Positions 52,323 through 60,383 of a stretch of DNA of 64,000 nt are shown here, one piece after another. A model generated the notes under the pieces. The model worked only from the letters and a program-made list of their open reading frames with translations. It had not been told where the DNA came from and searched no databases. Source of the DNA: Azorhizobium oxalatiphilum (GTDB taxonomy: Bacteria > Pseudomonadota > Alphaproteobacteria > Rhizobiales > Xanthobacteraceae); contig NZ_BMCT01000001.1 of the NCBI RefSeq assembly GCF_014635325.1, positions 959,743 through 1,023,742 on the forward strand. The letters are read 5' to 3'. Numbering within the stretch: the stretch's first letter is position 1; each line of letters begins with the position of its first letter. The translations under genes were made by a program, and so were the position numbers.

Positions 52323-52362
52323 CTCCCTCTCCCGCTTGCGGGGGAGGGGTGGGGAGGGGGCT
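52323..52362. repeat. R2 repeat, single unit
   Basis: CTCCCTCTCCCGCTTGCGGG followed by GGAGGGGTGGGGAGGGGGC: one arm of the inverted pairs seen at 37106 and 46690. It lies in the 690-bp gap between the sigma-54-driven gene and the Rieske gene. Confidence 0.8.
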
Positions 52363-52491
52363 GGGCGGAGCATGTAGGTACAGAGCAACGCCGCTGTTTG
52401 GCGTGCGCTCAACAAGGACTGTCGTGAGGCTCAACAGTGGGTCTTCTGCGTCGCCCGCAGGCTTTCGCGTCGGCACCAACGCAGCAAAGCA

Positions 52492-52818
52492 TCGTCATGC
52501 CCGGACTTGATCCGGGCATCCACGTCGGGCCGACGGTGGGCCGTGTGAATGCCAGCGAGCCATTGCCGCTCGCGTCTAAAGGATCCGGTCTTCTGGTGGA
52601 TGGACGTGGATGGCCGGAAGTTGGCTTTGCCAACTTCCGCACTTGGAAACCAAAGTCGGAAACATCCGATTTTGGGATCAAGTCCGGCCATGACGAATGG
52701 AGAGGGGGCGCCTGCGTGGGGATGGAACTACGGTAGAGAAGCCGTCAGGCGGCAGTTTGCCGAGGGCCGCACAGTCGGCACGGCGTGGATCCCCGGAACA
52801 CGTCCGGGGATGACGGTT
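52492..52818. repeat. R1 repeat cluster with extra hairpin core
   Basis: The left arm (52492-52545, CGTCATGCCCGGACTTGATC) is followed by the hairpin core GTCGGAAACATCCGA (about 52647), the right arm GGATCAAGTCCGGCCATGAC (52676-52695), and a further partial unit CCCCGGAACACGTCCGGGGA (52792-52811). It is the most elaborate R1 copy in the window. The remainder of the 52189-52878 gap shows no gene. Confidence 0.8.
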
Positions 52819-52878
52819 CTATTGGAACTGACGGTCCTCTGTAGTTCCCCTTCGCCCTCCGTGCGCCTCCCGCCGCCC

Positions 52879-53310
52879 CTAAAGCTGGTCCGCACACGCC
52901 CCCGGCGGATCGAACAGGCCGTCGTCCTCGTCCGCGTCTTCCGCCAGCTCCACCCCCACGATGCAGATTTCGTCCTCCAGCACGGCCAGCGCCACCGGCG
53001 TCAGGCTCTCGCCCTTGCAGGGGCCGTCCACGCAATTGCCGGTGTGCAGCTCGAACAGCGCGCCGTGCTTGCCGCACATCAGGCGCGTGCCGTTGGGATC
53101 GAAGAAGTGGTTGCGCTCCCAGTCCAGATTGCTGCCATGGTGCGGGCAGCGGTTCTCATAGCCGAACACCTGTCGCCCCCAGCGCACCACGATGAGGTTC
53201 AGCGGCACATCGCGCCCGTCCGGCCCCACCTTCGCCAGCTGGAAGCTGGCGGCGCGCTGGCTGGGAATGTCGCTCATGCTGCAGATGGCATAGACGAGAT
53301 CGGTGGACAT
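52879..53310 (-). CDS. Rieske-type [2Fe-2S] ferredoxin-like protein
   Basis: 143 aa with Cys55-x-His57 (RCPHHGSNLDW) and Cys79-x2-His82 (MCGKHGALFELHTG), the two-Cys two-His Rieske cluster motif. CVDGPCKG follows, and the C-terminus is very acidic (EDADEDDG). It is soluble, with no oxygenase domain, so it is a likely electron carrier. The start is the ATG at 53310. A sigma-54-like element lies 39 bp upstream, suggesting nif co-regulation. Confidence 0.92.
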   Translation of the reverse strand: MSTDLVYAICSMSDIPSQRAASFQLAKVGPDGRDVPLNLIVVRWGRQVFGYENRCPHHGSNLDWERNHFFDPNGTRLMCGKHGALFELHTGNCVDGPCKGESLTPVALAVLEDEICIVGVELAEDADEDDGLFDPPGACADQL

Positions 53311-53348
53311 CGGCTGGCGGCTCCCGCTGGCTGTGAGATCAGTACAAC

Positions 53349-53363
53349 GCAAGAAACGTGCTA
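53349..53363 (-). promoter_or_regulatory. Possible sigma-54 promoter of the Rieske gene
   Basis: On the minus strand it reads TAGCACGTTTCTTGC, the RpoN consensus with one change in the -24 GG pair. It would start transcription about 27 bases before the ATG. It directly abuts the MITE-like element at 53365. Confidence 0.4.
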
Positions 53364-53364
53364 A

Positions 53365-53526
53365 GAGCCCGTTTGGAAAAGTCGGACGGGTCGGTCCGCC
53401 GGGTCTTTTCGGCGCCCGGTGCGTCGCAAACTTGCCCCGATGCGCGGCATCGGGGCTGCATTTTCTCCTGCCGGATCACCGAAAATCCCTCGACGGCCCT
53501 CCGCCGCCGATTTCCCAAACGGGCTC
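53365..53526. mobile_element. R3 MITE-like element, copy 1 (162 bp)
   Basis: Terminal inverted repeats GAGCCCGTTTGGAAA and TTTCCCAAACGGGCTC. An internal palindrome GCCCCGATGC-GCG-GCATCGGGGC. No coding capacity. The element at 61329-61490 is the same length, about 90 percent alike by eye, and in the opposite orientation. No obvious target-site duplication. The rest of the 53311-53812 gap shows no gene. Confidence 0.8.
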
Positions 53527-53812
53527 CAACGGCCGCCGCCGCATCCGTGCGCCGTCCTTTCCCGGATCGTGTAACGGTGGTTGCGAATAGGCCGGCCATG
53601 GGTGCCGCCGGCATGGGGCCTGTCGCGTCTGGTCCTGTGGGAAAACCGACGCGCCCTGTGCGACGTGCCTGTCCGGTGCGTGTCGGGCCGCAGCGCCGGG
53701 ACGGGACGCAGGCTGGAGGAAATCCAGTGACGGCACGGCCCGGCACGCCTGCCGTGGGGCTGGCATGGATCTTGATCGAAGGGGAGCGACACCGATCAAG
53801 GAGATCCGACCC

Positions 53813-54271
53813 ATGAACGTCGCGCTGGAGTTTGCATCCGCCTCCCCTGATGAGCTGAAGGCGGCGCTCGCCGGCGGCACGCTCACCCTCTATTCCGTGG
53901 CACGTCCCGCCAGCGCCGATCATCCGGTCACGCGCTCCGGCGTGCTGGCCACCCTCACCTTTGCCGCCCCCGCCTTCGGCGAGGCGACCGATGCGGGTGA
54001 GACGCCGCTGTTCGTGGCCAATCCCGTCACCGGCGCCGCCACCGGCACCTTCGGCTTCGCGCGCCTCACCACGGCTGATGGCAAGGTGGTGGCGGATGTC
54101 TCGGCGGGGGCCGGTCCGCGCGAGCTGAAGCTGGCGGAAGTCTCCGCCGCCAATGGCGGTCCGGTGCGCGTGGTCGGCCTGCGCTTCCTGCCCGAGGCGG
54201 CATGGCCCGAGCGGCCGGACTATTTCAACACCCATCCGCGCGCCGGCTATCCGCTGCACAAGGCGGGCTGA
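53813..54271 (+). CDS. Hypothetical protein, 152 aa
   Basis: Beta-rich, soluble, with repeated small residues (SGVLATLTFAAPAFGEATDAGETPLFVANPVTGAATGTFGFARL). I do not recognise a family. AAGGAG precedes the ATG, within the right arm of an 8-bp inverted repeat (CTTGATCG / CGATCAAG, 53771-53800). No neighbours in the same transcript are obvious. Confidence 0.65.
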   Translation: MNVALEFASASPDELKAALAGGTLTLYSVARPASADHPVTRSGVLATLTFAAPAFGEATDAGETPLFVANPVTGAATGTFGFARLTTADGKVVADVSAGAGPRELKLAEVSAANGGPVRVVGLRFLPEAAWPERPDYFNTHPRAGYPLHKAG

Positions 54272-54466
54272 GGGCGGACGGGCGCCATCCACGGCCGGGG
54301 TCCGCGCGTAAGAGGGCCGGAACGGGGCGATGGCGCCCGGGCATGCGGATGGTGCGTCACTCGGCGCCTTGCGGCCGGGGAGGGCGCGCGGGATATGCGC
54401 GCAAGGTGAGACGGTCGGCGCGGGGCGCCGGCCGCAGGCGTGTCGAGACAGGAAGGAGAGGCCCGC

Positions 54467-54781
54467 ATGGCAACGCTGGTGAAAACGACCCTGGACGGCC
54501 GCAAGGTGGAGGTCATCGGCCTCGCCATCTGCCTCGACGGGCGGTTGGAGGCGGTGGAACTGACGGACGTGAACGAGCACCCCATGCGCCGCGCCATCCG
54601 GGCGACGGCGCCGGAAGCCACCCACATGGCCGGCCGTCTGGCGCTGACGAAGGATGAGGTGCAGATCGTGCGCTCCGCTCTGAATGATGCCGAGACCCGC
54701 ATGCTGGCGGATCCGGTGGCCATCAATGAGCGCTTCCGCCTCGCCGCCATGCGCAAGGCGCGCGAAGAAGGCATCGAATAG
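54467..54781 (+). CDS. Hypothetical protein, 104 aa
   Basis: Soluble, starting after GGAAGGAGAG. The N-half is beta-like (VKTTLDGRKVEVIGLAICLDGRLEAVELTDV), with a helical charged C-half (LNDAETRMLADPVAINERFRLAAMRKAREE). No known domain. Its end overlaps a non-coding leader before the carbonic anhydrase gene, 190 bp away. Confidence 0.65.
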   Translation: MATLVKTTLDGRKVEVIGLAICLDGRLEAVELTDVNEHPMRRAIRATAPEATHMAGRLALTKDEVQIVRSALNDAETRMLADPVAINERFRLAAMRKAREEGIE

Positions 54782-54971
54782 CCGCCGCATCGCGGCCGCA
54801 GGACGCCAGATCCCTCCGCCAACGCGCGGATGGGGACGGCGCGGTTGTGACAACTTGTCTTCCCTTCGGTCCCGTCACATTCTGCACCATGCGCGAAGCC
54901 TGTTTCGCGCGGGAGGGGCCGGGTCGGGCGCATGCGCCGGGCCATTCGGTGCCGCCGAAGTGCGGGAGCGT

Positions 54972-55688
54972 GTGTTGAGCGACAAGACCCTTGATGTGGC
55001 CGCCGGCGCCGATTGCCCGCACTGCCGTGACATTTCCCATCTCGTGAACGGCGTGAAGCGCTTCAAGGCCCGCTTCTATGAGGAAGCGCCGGGCCTCATG
55101 CAGCGCCTCGTATCCGAGGGCCAGTCGCCCGCGACCCTGATGATCTCCTGCTCGGATTCGCGCGTGGACCCGGCCATTCTCGCCGGCGCGGAGCCGGGCG
55201 AGCTGTTCGTGGTGCGCAACGTCGCCAACCTCGTGCCCGCCTATGCGCCCGACGACGGCCTGCACGGCACGGGCGCCGCGCTGGAATATGCGGTGCGCGA
55301 CCTCAAGGTGGACCACATCGTGGTGCTGGGCCATGCCCATTGCGGGGGCATCAAGGCCATGCTCTCCACCGCCGGCGGCGAGCGCCCGCCGCGTGAGTTC
55401 GTCACCCCCTGGGTGGAGATGGCGCTCAATGCCAGCCGCCTCCACATTCCCGACGAGACCACGGAAGAGGGCCAGCGGCAGATGCCGCTGGACCATCTCA
55501 AGACCGTGCCCTTCCTGGCCGAGCGCGCCTCCATTCTTGGCTCGCTGGACAATCTGATGACCTACCCCTGGGTGCGGGAGCGCGTGGAGGCGGGCACGCT
55601 GGCCCTGCACGGCTGGTGGTTCGACCTCGACAGCGGCGACCTCTGGACCACCGATGCCCCCGGTCAGCCCCTCATGCCCGTGCTTTAG
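54972..55688 (+). CDS. Beta-class carbonic anhydrase
   Basis: About 238 aa. Zn ligands Cys60 (MISCSDSRVDP), His121 and Cys124 (GHAHCGG), with the Asp62-Arg64 dyad. It hydrates CO2 to bicarbonate; FVVRNVANLVP is the conserved active-site strand. The start is taken as GTG (54972) after GGGAG; TTG at the next codon is possible. Xanthobacter-type bacteria use such enzymes with CO2 fixation and carboxylases, but no partner gene is adjacent. Confidence 0.92.
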   Translation: MLSDKTLDVAAGADCPHCRDISHLVNGVKRFKARFYEEAPGLMQRLVSEGQSPATLMISCSDSRVDPAILAGAEPGELFVVRNVANLVPAYAPDDGLHGTGAALEYAVRDLKVDHIVVLGHAHCGGIKAMLSTAGGERPPREFVTPWVEMALNASRLHIPDETTEEGQRQMPLDHLKTVPFLAERASILGSLDNLMTYPWVRERVEAGTLALHGWWFDLDSGDLWTTDAPGQPLMPVL

Positions 55689-55835
55689 GACGGGTGCTGC
55701 GCGGCAACCGTCGACGATTGCGCGCAGCAGGTGGCGGAAAGCGGAATATTCCTTCAACATCATTGCATTGCGAGCTATTTTTAAAAGTCTGGTTCAAGCT
55801 TGGAGTGCGGCTTCTGGGAGGTTGAAGGGTAGGGC

Positions 55836-57563
55836 ATGCGCAAGCCGGACAGTCTGGTCTATGGCGTCGGCGACCTGCCGCCGGCGCGGGTGGCGCTGCT
55901 GGTGGCGGTGCAGCAGGTGGCTTTCCTGTCCGCCCTTCTGGGCGTGCCGGGGCTCGCCGTCATCAGCCTCGGGCTGGACGATGCGCAATTCCTGAATCTG
56001 GCCGCCACCACCCTGTTCTGCTCCGGCTTCGTGCTGCTGCTGCAGGGTTGGGGCCGCTTCGGCATCGGTGCCGGCCTGTTCTATCCGCTCCAGTGCACCA
56101 CGGCGGCGCTGCCGGCCATCGTCTATGCGTCCACCTCGGGCCTCAGCCTCGCCACCAGCTTCACCATGGTGGCGGTGGTGGGGGTGTTCCAGCTCGGCTT
56201 CTCCTTCCTGATCACGCGCCTGCGCGGCATCTTCACGGTGGAGGTGGCGGGGCTGGCGGTGTTCCTCATCGGCGTCGGGCTCGGCCAGCAGGGACTGGTG
56301 CTGGTGCTCGACGTGTCGGCGGGCGGCGGGCAGGGGGCGACGCAGGGCGCGCCCACTCACCTTGCCATCGCGGCCCTGACGCTCTTCACCCTCGTCATCC
56401 TGCACATCTATGTGCGCAGCCGCCTGCGCCTGTTCACCAATCTGATCGGTCTGGGCATCGGGCTCATCGCCAGCATCCTGGCCGGCCAACTCGATCCGCG
56501 TCATCTCAAGCTGTTCACCGAGGCGCCGCTGTTCGATTTCCCCCGCCCGCCTCTGTTCGGCTGGGATTTCAGCGTGGGGGCCATCATTCCCTTCGCGGTC
56601 ACGGGCATCCTGCTGTCGCTCACCTCCATGGGCGTGCAGACCATCGCCCAGCGCAACAATGACCGCGACTGGAAGGCGCCGGACCTGCCGTCCATCGGCC
56701 GGGGCCTGCGCGCCGAGGGGCTGATGCACCTCCTCGCCGCCTTCCTGAATGCCCTGCCGCTGGTGGCCTCGGGCGGCGCGGTGGCGCTGGCGGCGGCCTC
56801 CGGCTGCACCGCCCGCGTGCTCGCCTTCTGGACCGGCGGGCTGCTGATCCTGTTCTCGCTCATGCCCAAGATCATGGGCTTCTGGCTGCTGCTCCCCAAT
56901 GCCGTCACCGGCGCCATGTTCCTGTTTCTCGCCACCTTCACCACGCTGAACGGCGTGACGCTGGTGGCGAGCCGGGTCATGGATGCGCGCAAGGTGGTGG
57001 CCATCGGCATGGGCTTCGTTACCGCCATCGCCTATGAGCCCATGCGGCACGTGATCGAGGGACAGGCGCCGCAGCTCCGGCTGTTCACCTTCTCCTCCTT
57101 CGCCGTCTCGCTGCTGGTGACGGTGGCGCTGCTGGCGCTGTTCCGCATCGGCGTGACGCGCCGGGTGGTGAGGCGCTTCCCCGCCAGCGGGGCGAGCCAT
57201 GACGAGGTGGCCAATTATATCGAGGCCGAGGGCGGGCGCTGGGGCGCGCGGGTGGATGTGGTGCAGCGCGCCGCCCATGTGGCGTGGCAGGCGCTGGACC
57301 TCATCGGCCGCGACTATGTGGATCCGGACAAGCCGCAGATCGAGGTGACGACGCGCCACAACGACATCCTGCTGGATGTGATCCTGCGCTATGAGGGCAC
57401 GGCGCCCGCGCTCGCCCGCCGCCCGCCCACGGCGGAGGAACTGGTGGAACAGCCGGAGCTGGCGGCCCAGCTCACCGGCTATCTGCTCACGCGCCTCGCG
57501 CCCGATCTGCGCATCCAGCGCGTGGGCAGCCAGTGGGAAATCGCTTTCCGCCTGCCGGTGTGA
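55836..57563 (+). CDS. NCS2-family purine/uracil permease with C-terminal extra domain
   Basis: 575 aa. Residues 1-440 form the 14-segment NCS2 transporter (GVGDLPP start; LLSLTSMGVQTIAQRNN is near the substrate site; GGAVALAAASGCTARVLA). A soluble domain of about 135 residues follows (EGGRWGARVDVVQRAAHVAWQALDLI ... QIEVTTRHNDILLDVILRYEGT ... EWEIAFRL type ending). Its strand-helix pattern resembles a histidine-kinase-like ATPase without its catalytic motifs. It probably imports purines or a related compound; the extension may regulate it. Confidence 0.85.
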   Translation: MRKPDSLVYGVGDLPPARVALLVAVQQVAFLSALLGVPGLAVISLGLDDAQFLNLAATTLFCSGFVLLLQGWGRFGIGAGLFYPLQCTTAALPAIVYASTSGLSLATSFTMVAVVGVFQLGFSFLITRLRGIFTVEVAGLAVFLIGVGLGQQGLVLVLDVSAGGGQGATQGAPTHLAIAALTLFTLVILHIYVRSRLRLFTNLIGLGIGLIASILAGQLDPRHLKLFTEAPLFDFPRPPLFGWDFSVGAIIPFAVTGILLSLTSMGVQTIAQRNNDRDWKAPDLPSIGRGLRAEGLMHLLAAFLNALPLVASGGAVALAAASGCTARVLAFWTGGLLILFSLMPKIMGFWLLLPNAVTGAMFLFLATFTTLNGVTLVASRVMDARKVVAIGMGFVTAIAYEPMRHVIEGQAPQLRLFTFSSFAVSLLVTVALLALFRIGVTRRVVRRFPASGASHDEVANYIEAEGGRWGARVDVVQRAAHVAWQALDLIGRDYVDPDKPQIEVTTRHNDILLDVILRYEGTAPALARRPPTAEELVEQPELAAQLTGYLLTRLAPDLRIQRVGSQWEIAFRLPV

Positions 57564-57735
57564 GGGGCGGGCGCCTGCTGTCCCGCCTTGCCTGCCGCCA
57601 CCAATTCCGCCGCGATCGGCCGTCATGAGCCGCCCGGCAGGTGCGTTCCCGCGCCTGCCGCCCCGGCCGGAACGGCCGCGCTCCAGCAGCGTTCCCAAAG
57701 GGGAGGGCGATGTATGACTGGCAGGCGGAGCGTGC

Positions 57736-58863
57736 ATGGCGACACGACGGGACGTGATCCGGGATGCGATTCTGGGCGGGCTTGGAGCGATGGCGGCGGG
57801 TGGTCTCGGCGGCGCGCAGATGGCTCTGGCGCAGGACACGCCGCGCCCGCCCGGCCACGGCGTGCAGCTGCCCCGCATGCCGGTACTGCATGTGCCGGCC
57901 CGCGATCTGCCTTCACCGCCCCATCTCAACCCGGTGGACCGGGACAAGATCGCCCGTCCCATTCCCGATCCCATGGCCTTTCCCCATCGCGGCGATGTCG
58001 CCGCGTGGCGTACGCTGGTGCGCGGGGGGGATCATCTGCTGATGGAGAAGGCGCAGGCGGTGCTCGCCGCCGCCCCGCCCGCCACCGTCCGCGAGGTGAC
58101 GGCGGGCAGCGCGCGGGTGTTCGTCATCGAGCCGCAGCAGAAGACCCTGCCGGCGGATGCGGTGATCCTCGACATCCATGGCGGGGCGCTGATCTTCGGC
58201 GGCGGGGATCTGTGCCGGGATCTGGCGCGGGGCATCGCCGCCGCCTATGGCGCGACCGTCTGGGCGGTGGACTATCGCATGCCGCCCGATCATCCCTATC
58301 CGGCCGGTCTCGACGACTGCGTGGCCGCCTACAGGGCGCTGCTTGAGGCGTATCGTCCGGAACGCATCGTGCTGAAGGGAGATTCCGCCGGAGGCAATCT
58401 TGCCGCCGCCCTTCTGCTGCGCATCCGCGATGCCGGCCTGCCCATGCCCGCCGGCTGCCTGCTGTTCTCGCCCGAGCTGGACCTTACCGAGACCGGCGAC
58501 AGTTTCCGCGCCAATCTCGGCATTGATCCGCTCGGCAGCCTGCTGCCGGTGAACCTGCTCTATGCCGGTACGCACCCTCTGGTGGACCCTTATGTGTCGC
58601 CCATCTTCGCCCGCGTGGAGGGCTTCCCGCCGACGCTTCTGGTGACGGGCACGCGCGACATCTTCCTCTCCAATTCCGTGCGCCTGCACCGTTCGCTACG
58701 CGATGCCGGCGTCTATGCAGAACTGCATGTGATGGAGGCAATCCCGCACGGCGGTTATTCCCCCGGCACGCCGGAGGCTGAAGCGCAGATGGTGGACGTG
58801 CGGCGCTTCCTGACCACCGCGCTGACGCCGCGCGAGGAGAGGGGGCGGGCGCTGTCATTGTGA
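57736..58863 (+). CDS. Exported alpha/beta-hydrolase esterase, HSL family
   Basis: 375 aa. The Arg-rich Tat-like N-terminus MATRRDVIRDAILGG and hydrophobic stretch end at about residue 32 (ALAQD). The oxyanion-hole HGGA (148-151) and GDSAGG with Ser217 define the hormone-sensitive-lipase group. Asp (TGTRDIF region) and His (IPHGGYSPG) complete the triad. It probably hydrolyses short-chain esters in the periplasm. It lies just before the ADP-ribosyltransferase-like gene on the same strand. Confidence 0.9.
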   Translation: MATRRDVIRDAILGGLGAMAAGGLGGAQMALAQDTPRPPGHGVQLPRMPVLHVPARDLPSPPHLNPVDRDKIARPIPDPMAFPHRGDVAAWRTLVRGGDHLLMEKAQAVLAAAPPATVREVTAGSARVFVIEPQQKTLPADAVILDIHGGALIFGGGDLCRDLARGIAAAYGATVWAVDYRMPPDHPYPAGLDDCVAAYRALLEAYRPERIVLKGDSAGGNLAAALLLRIRDAGLPMPAGCLLFSPELDLTETGDSFRANLGIDPLGSLLPVNLLYAGTHPLVDPYVSPIFARVEGFPPTLLVTGTRDIFLSNSVRLHRSLRDAGVYAELHVMEAIPHGGYSPGTPEAEAQMVDVRRFLTTALTPREERGRALSL

Positions 58864-58978
58864 TGGGTTGCGAGACGCGGGGCCAGGCTGCATCCTCGCC
58901 GGAAACTTCCGTTTCACCGCTGGCCTGCTCCCTCAAGTCGCGCCAACCGCGGGTGGACGTTGCCTGTGGGGGGCTGTC

Positions 58979-60298
58979 GTGACCGCCAAACTGATGCGCC
59001 TGATCAGCGATCTGCCGGCTTCAAGCCGGCGCGTGGAGCTGTGTTACAACCACGCCAAGACGCTCTGCTGGCTACAGCTCACCAATACGGAATTCATCGT
59101 TGACCGGCGGGGGCCGGGTTTCGTCGCGGCGCTGATCGGCGCCTATGCGACGCCCGCCGGCTGGAAGACCATGGACCCCGAGACGGCCAACCTCAATCGG
59201 GATGTGACGCTGACATTCGGCGACACCATCTGCGAGCGGGTGGGGCTGTTCCAGCGTGCCGTAGCGCGCAGTTGGGCGGGCTTCAGCCATGCCACCGCCC
59301 ATCGCTATGCCAAGGGGCTCACCTTCGGCCGTGACCTCTCCAGCCCCAGCTTTGTCATGCAGGCCCTTCGGACCGGCTTCGAGGCGATCGGCCTTTACGT
59401 CCCGGCCTACAAGGGGACGCGAAATGTCGGTTTCTCGGTGGACGACGCCATCGCCTATCTGCAGGCGCGCGCCCGCAACGTGCCGGTGCCGATCACCGAT
59501 GCCGCGTTGCATGAATTCGTGCGGGTGGGGCCGGACCCGGCTGGCAGTGTAACTGAAGATCATGTGATCAGGAGTAATCCGGGCGACACGCGCGACATTC
59601 CGGCTATCCGCAGTAACCGGATGCTCAACGATGATGGCAAGCTGGCCTATGTCACGGAGCGCGAGGGTATCAAGCTGGAGCGCCTGATCGGCTATGGCTT
59701 TCTTGGCGATACCCGCCCGCCGAATGCGATCCGCGAGGCGGGCGGTTTCAACCCTGATCGCGTGCTGGGGGCGAGTATCGCGGCCAAGAGTGCGAAAGAC
59801 AGGGAAGAGGCGATGACGCACCATCGCCTGATCGAGGGGCAGTTCGCGGGCGGCTACGTCTCGCTCACGAAGTCCGTCGGGCTAGCCAAGGGTTACGGCA
59901 TCGAGCTGAACGGTCTGGCCGGGATGACTGGTCCGGCCGGCGTGGCCGGTCGGCGGTCCGGCTGGGTCTATGCCTGCTTTGTGGAAGGCGGTTTCAATAT
60001 TGCGAAGACGGACCAAAACCGGCTTTCTCCCGCTTCGTTCAATGAACAGGTGCTCTCCATGCCGGGCAAGCTGGACTGGGACGACGTCGTCGCTTGCCGC
60101 CGTGTCAGCAGGCATGGCACTTTCAAGGGTGATCTCTTCATCAAGCGCAGCTTCTACCTGCAGGATCCCGACGCCTGCATCAAGGTTTTCGAGCTGTTGA
60201 GCGGGAGATCACAGGGAGCGATGCCGGTGAAGGCGCCCCAGCCGAAGCAGCCTCCGATGACACCGTCCATCTTCCTGAAGAAAATGTTCCAGAAATAG
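58979..60298 (+). CDS. Large protein with cholera/pertussis-toxin-like ADP-ribosyltransferase fold, catalytic residues altered
   Basis: About 439 aa. The GTG start follows GGGGGG; the frame opens earlier. No signal peptide. Residues 1-205 are unknown. From about 238, GYGFLGDTRPPNAIREAGGFNPD aligns with the cholera-toxin A N-motif (RADSRPPDEIKQSGGL). GGYVSLTKS aligns with the STS strand (FVSTSIS). FNEQVLSMPGKLDWDDVVACRRV aligns without gaps with DEQEVSALGGIPYSQIYGWYRV. However, the key Arg is Leu242, STS reads SLT, and the catalytic Glu is Val358 (the first Glu of the pair remains). It is therefore a diverged or inactive ART, possibly an effector. By eye its G+C is lower than its neighbours. 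Confidence 0.7.
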   Translation: MTAKLMRLISDLPASSRRVELCYNHAKTLCWLQLTNTEFIVDRRGPGFVAALIGAYATPAGWKTMDPETANLNRDVTLTFGDTICERVGLFQRAVARSWAGFSHATAHRYAKGLTFGRDLSSPSFVMQALRTGFEAIGLYVPAYKGTRNVGFSVDDAIAYLQARARNVPVPITDAALHEFVRVGPDPAGSVTEDHVIRSNPGDTRDIPAIRSNRMLNDDGKLAYVTEREGIKLERLIGYGFLGDTRPPNAIREAGGFNPDRVLGASIAAKSAKDREEAMTHHRLIEGQFAGGYVSLTKSVGLAKGYGIELNGLAGMTGPAGVAGRRSGWVYACFVEGGFNIAKTDQNRLSPASFNEQVLSMPGKLDWDDVVACRRVSRHGTFKGDLFIKRSFYLQDPDACIKVFELLSGRSQGAMPVKAPQPKQPPMTPSIFLKKMFQK

Positions 60299-60383
60299 GT
60301 CGGAACCCGCATGCGGGGCGCCCGGCCCGCCGGACGCGAGCGGGCAGGTTCTCGAAATTGGGGGCGCGGTGCCCCCCGCCCCC

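Noticed and set aside
53365-53526. Target-site duplication of the MITE-like element
   Set aside because: Flanking bases of the two copies show no convincing direct repeat, so insertion by a defined transposase cannot be claimed.
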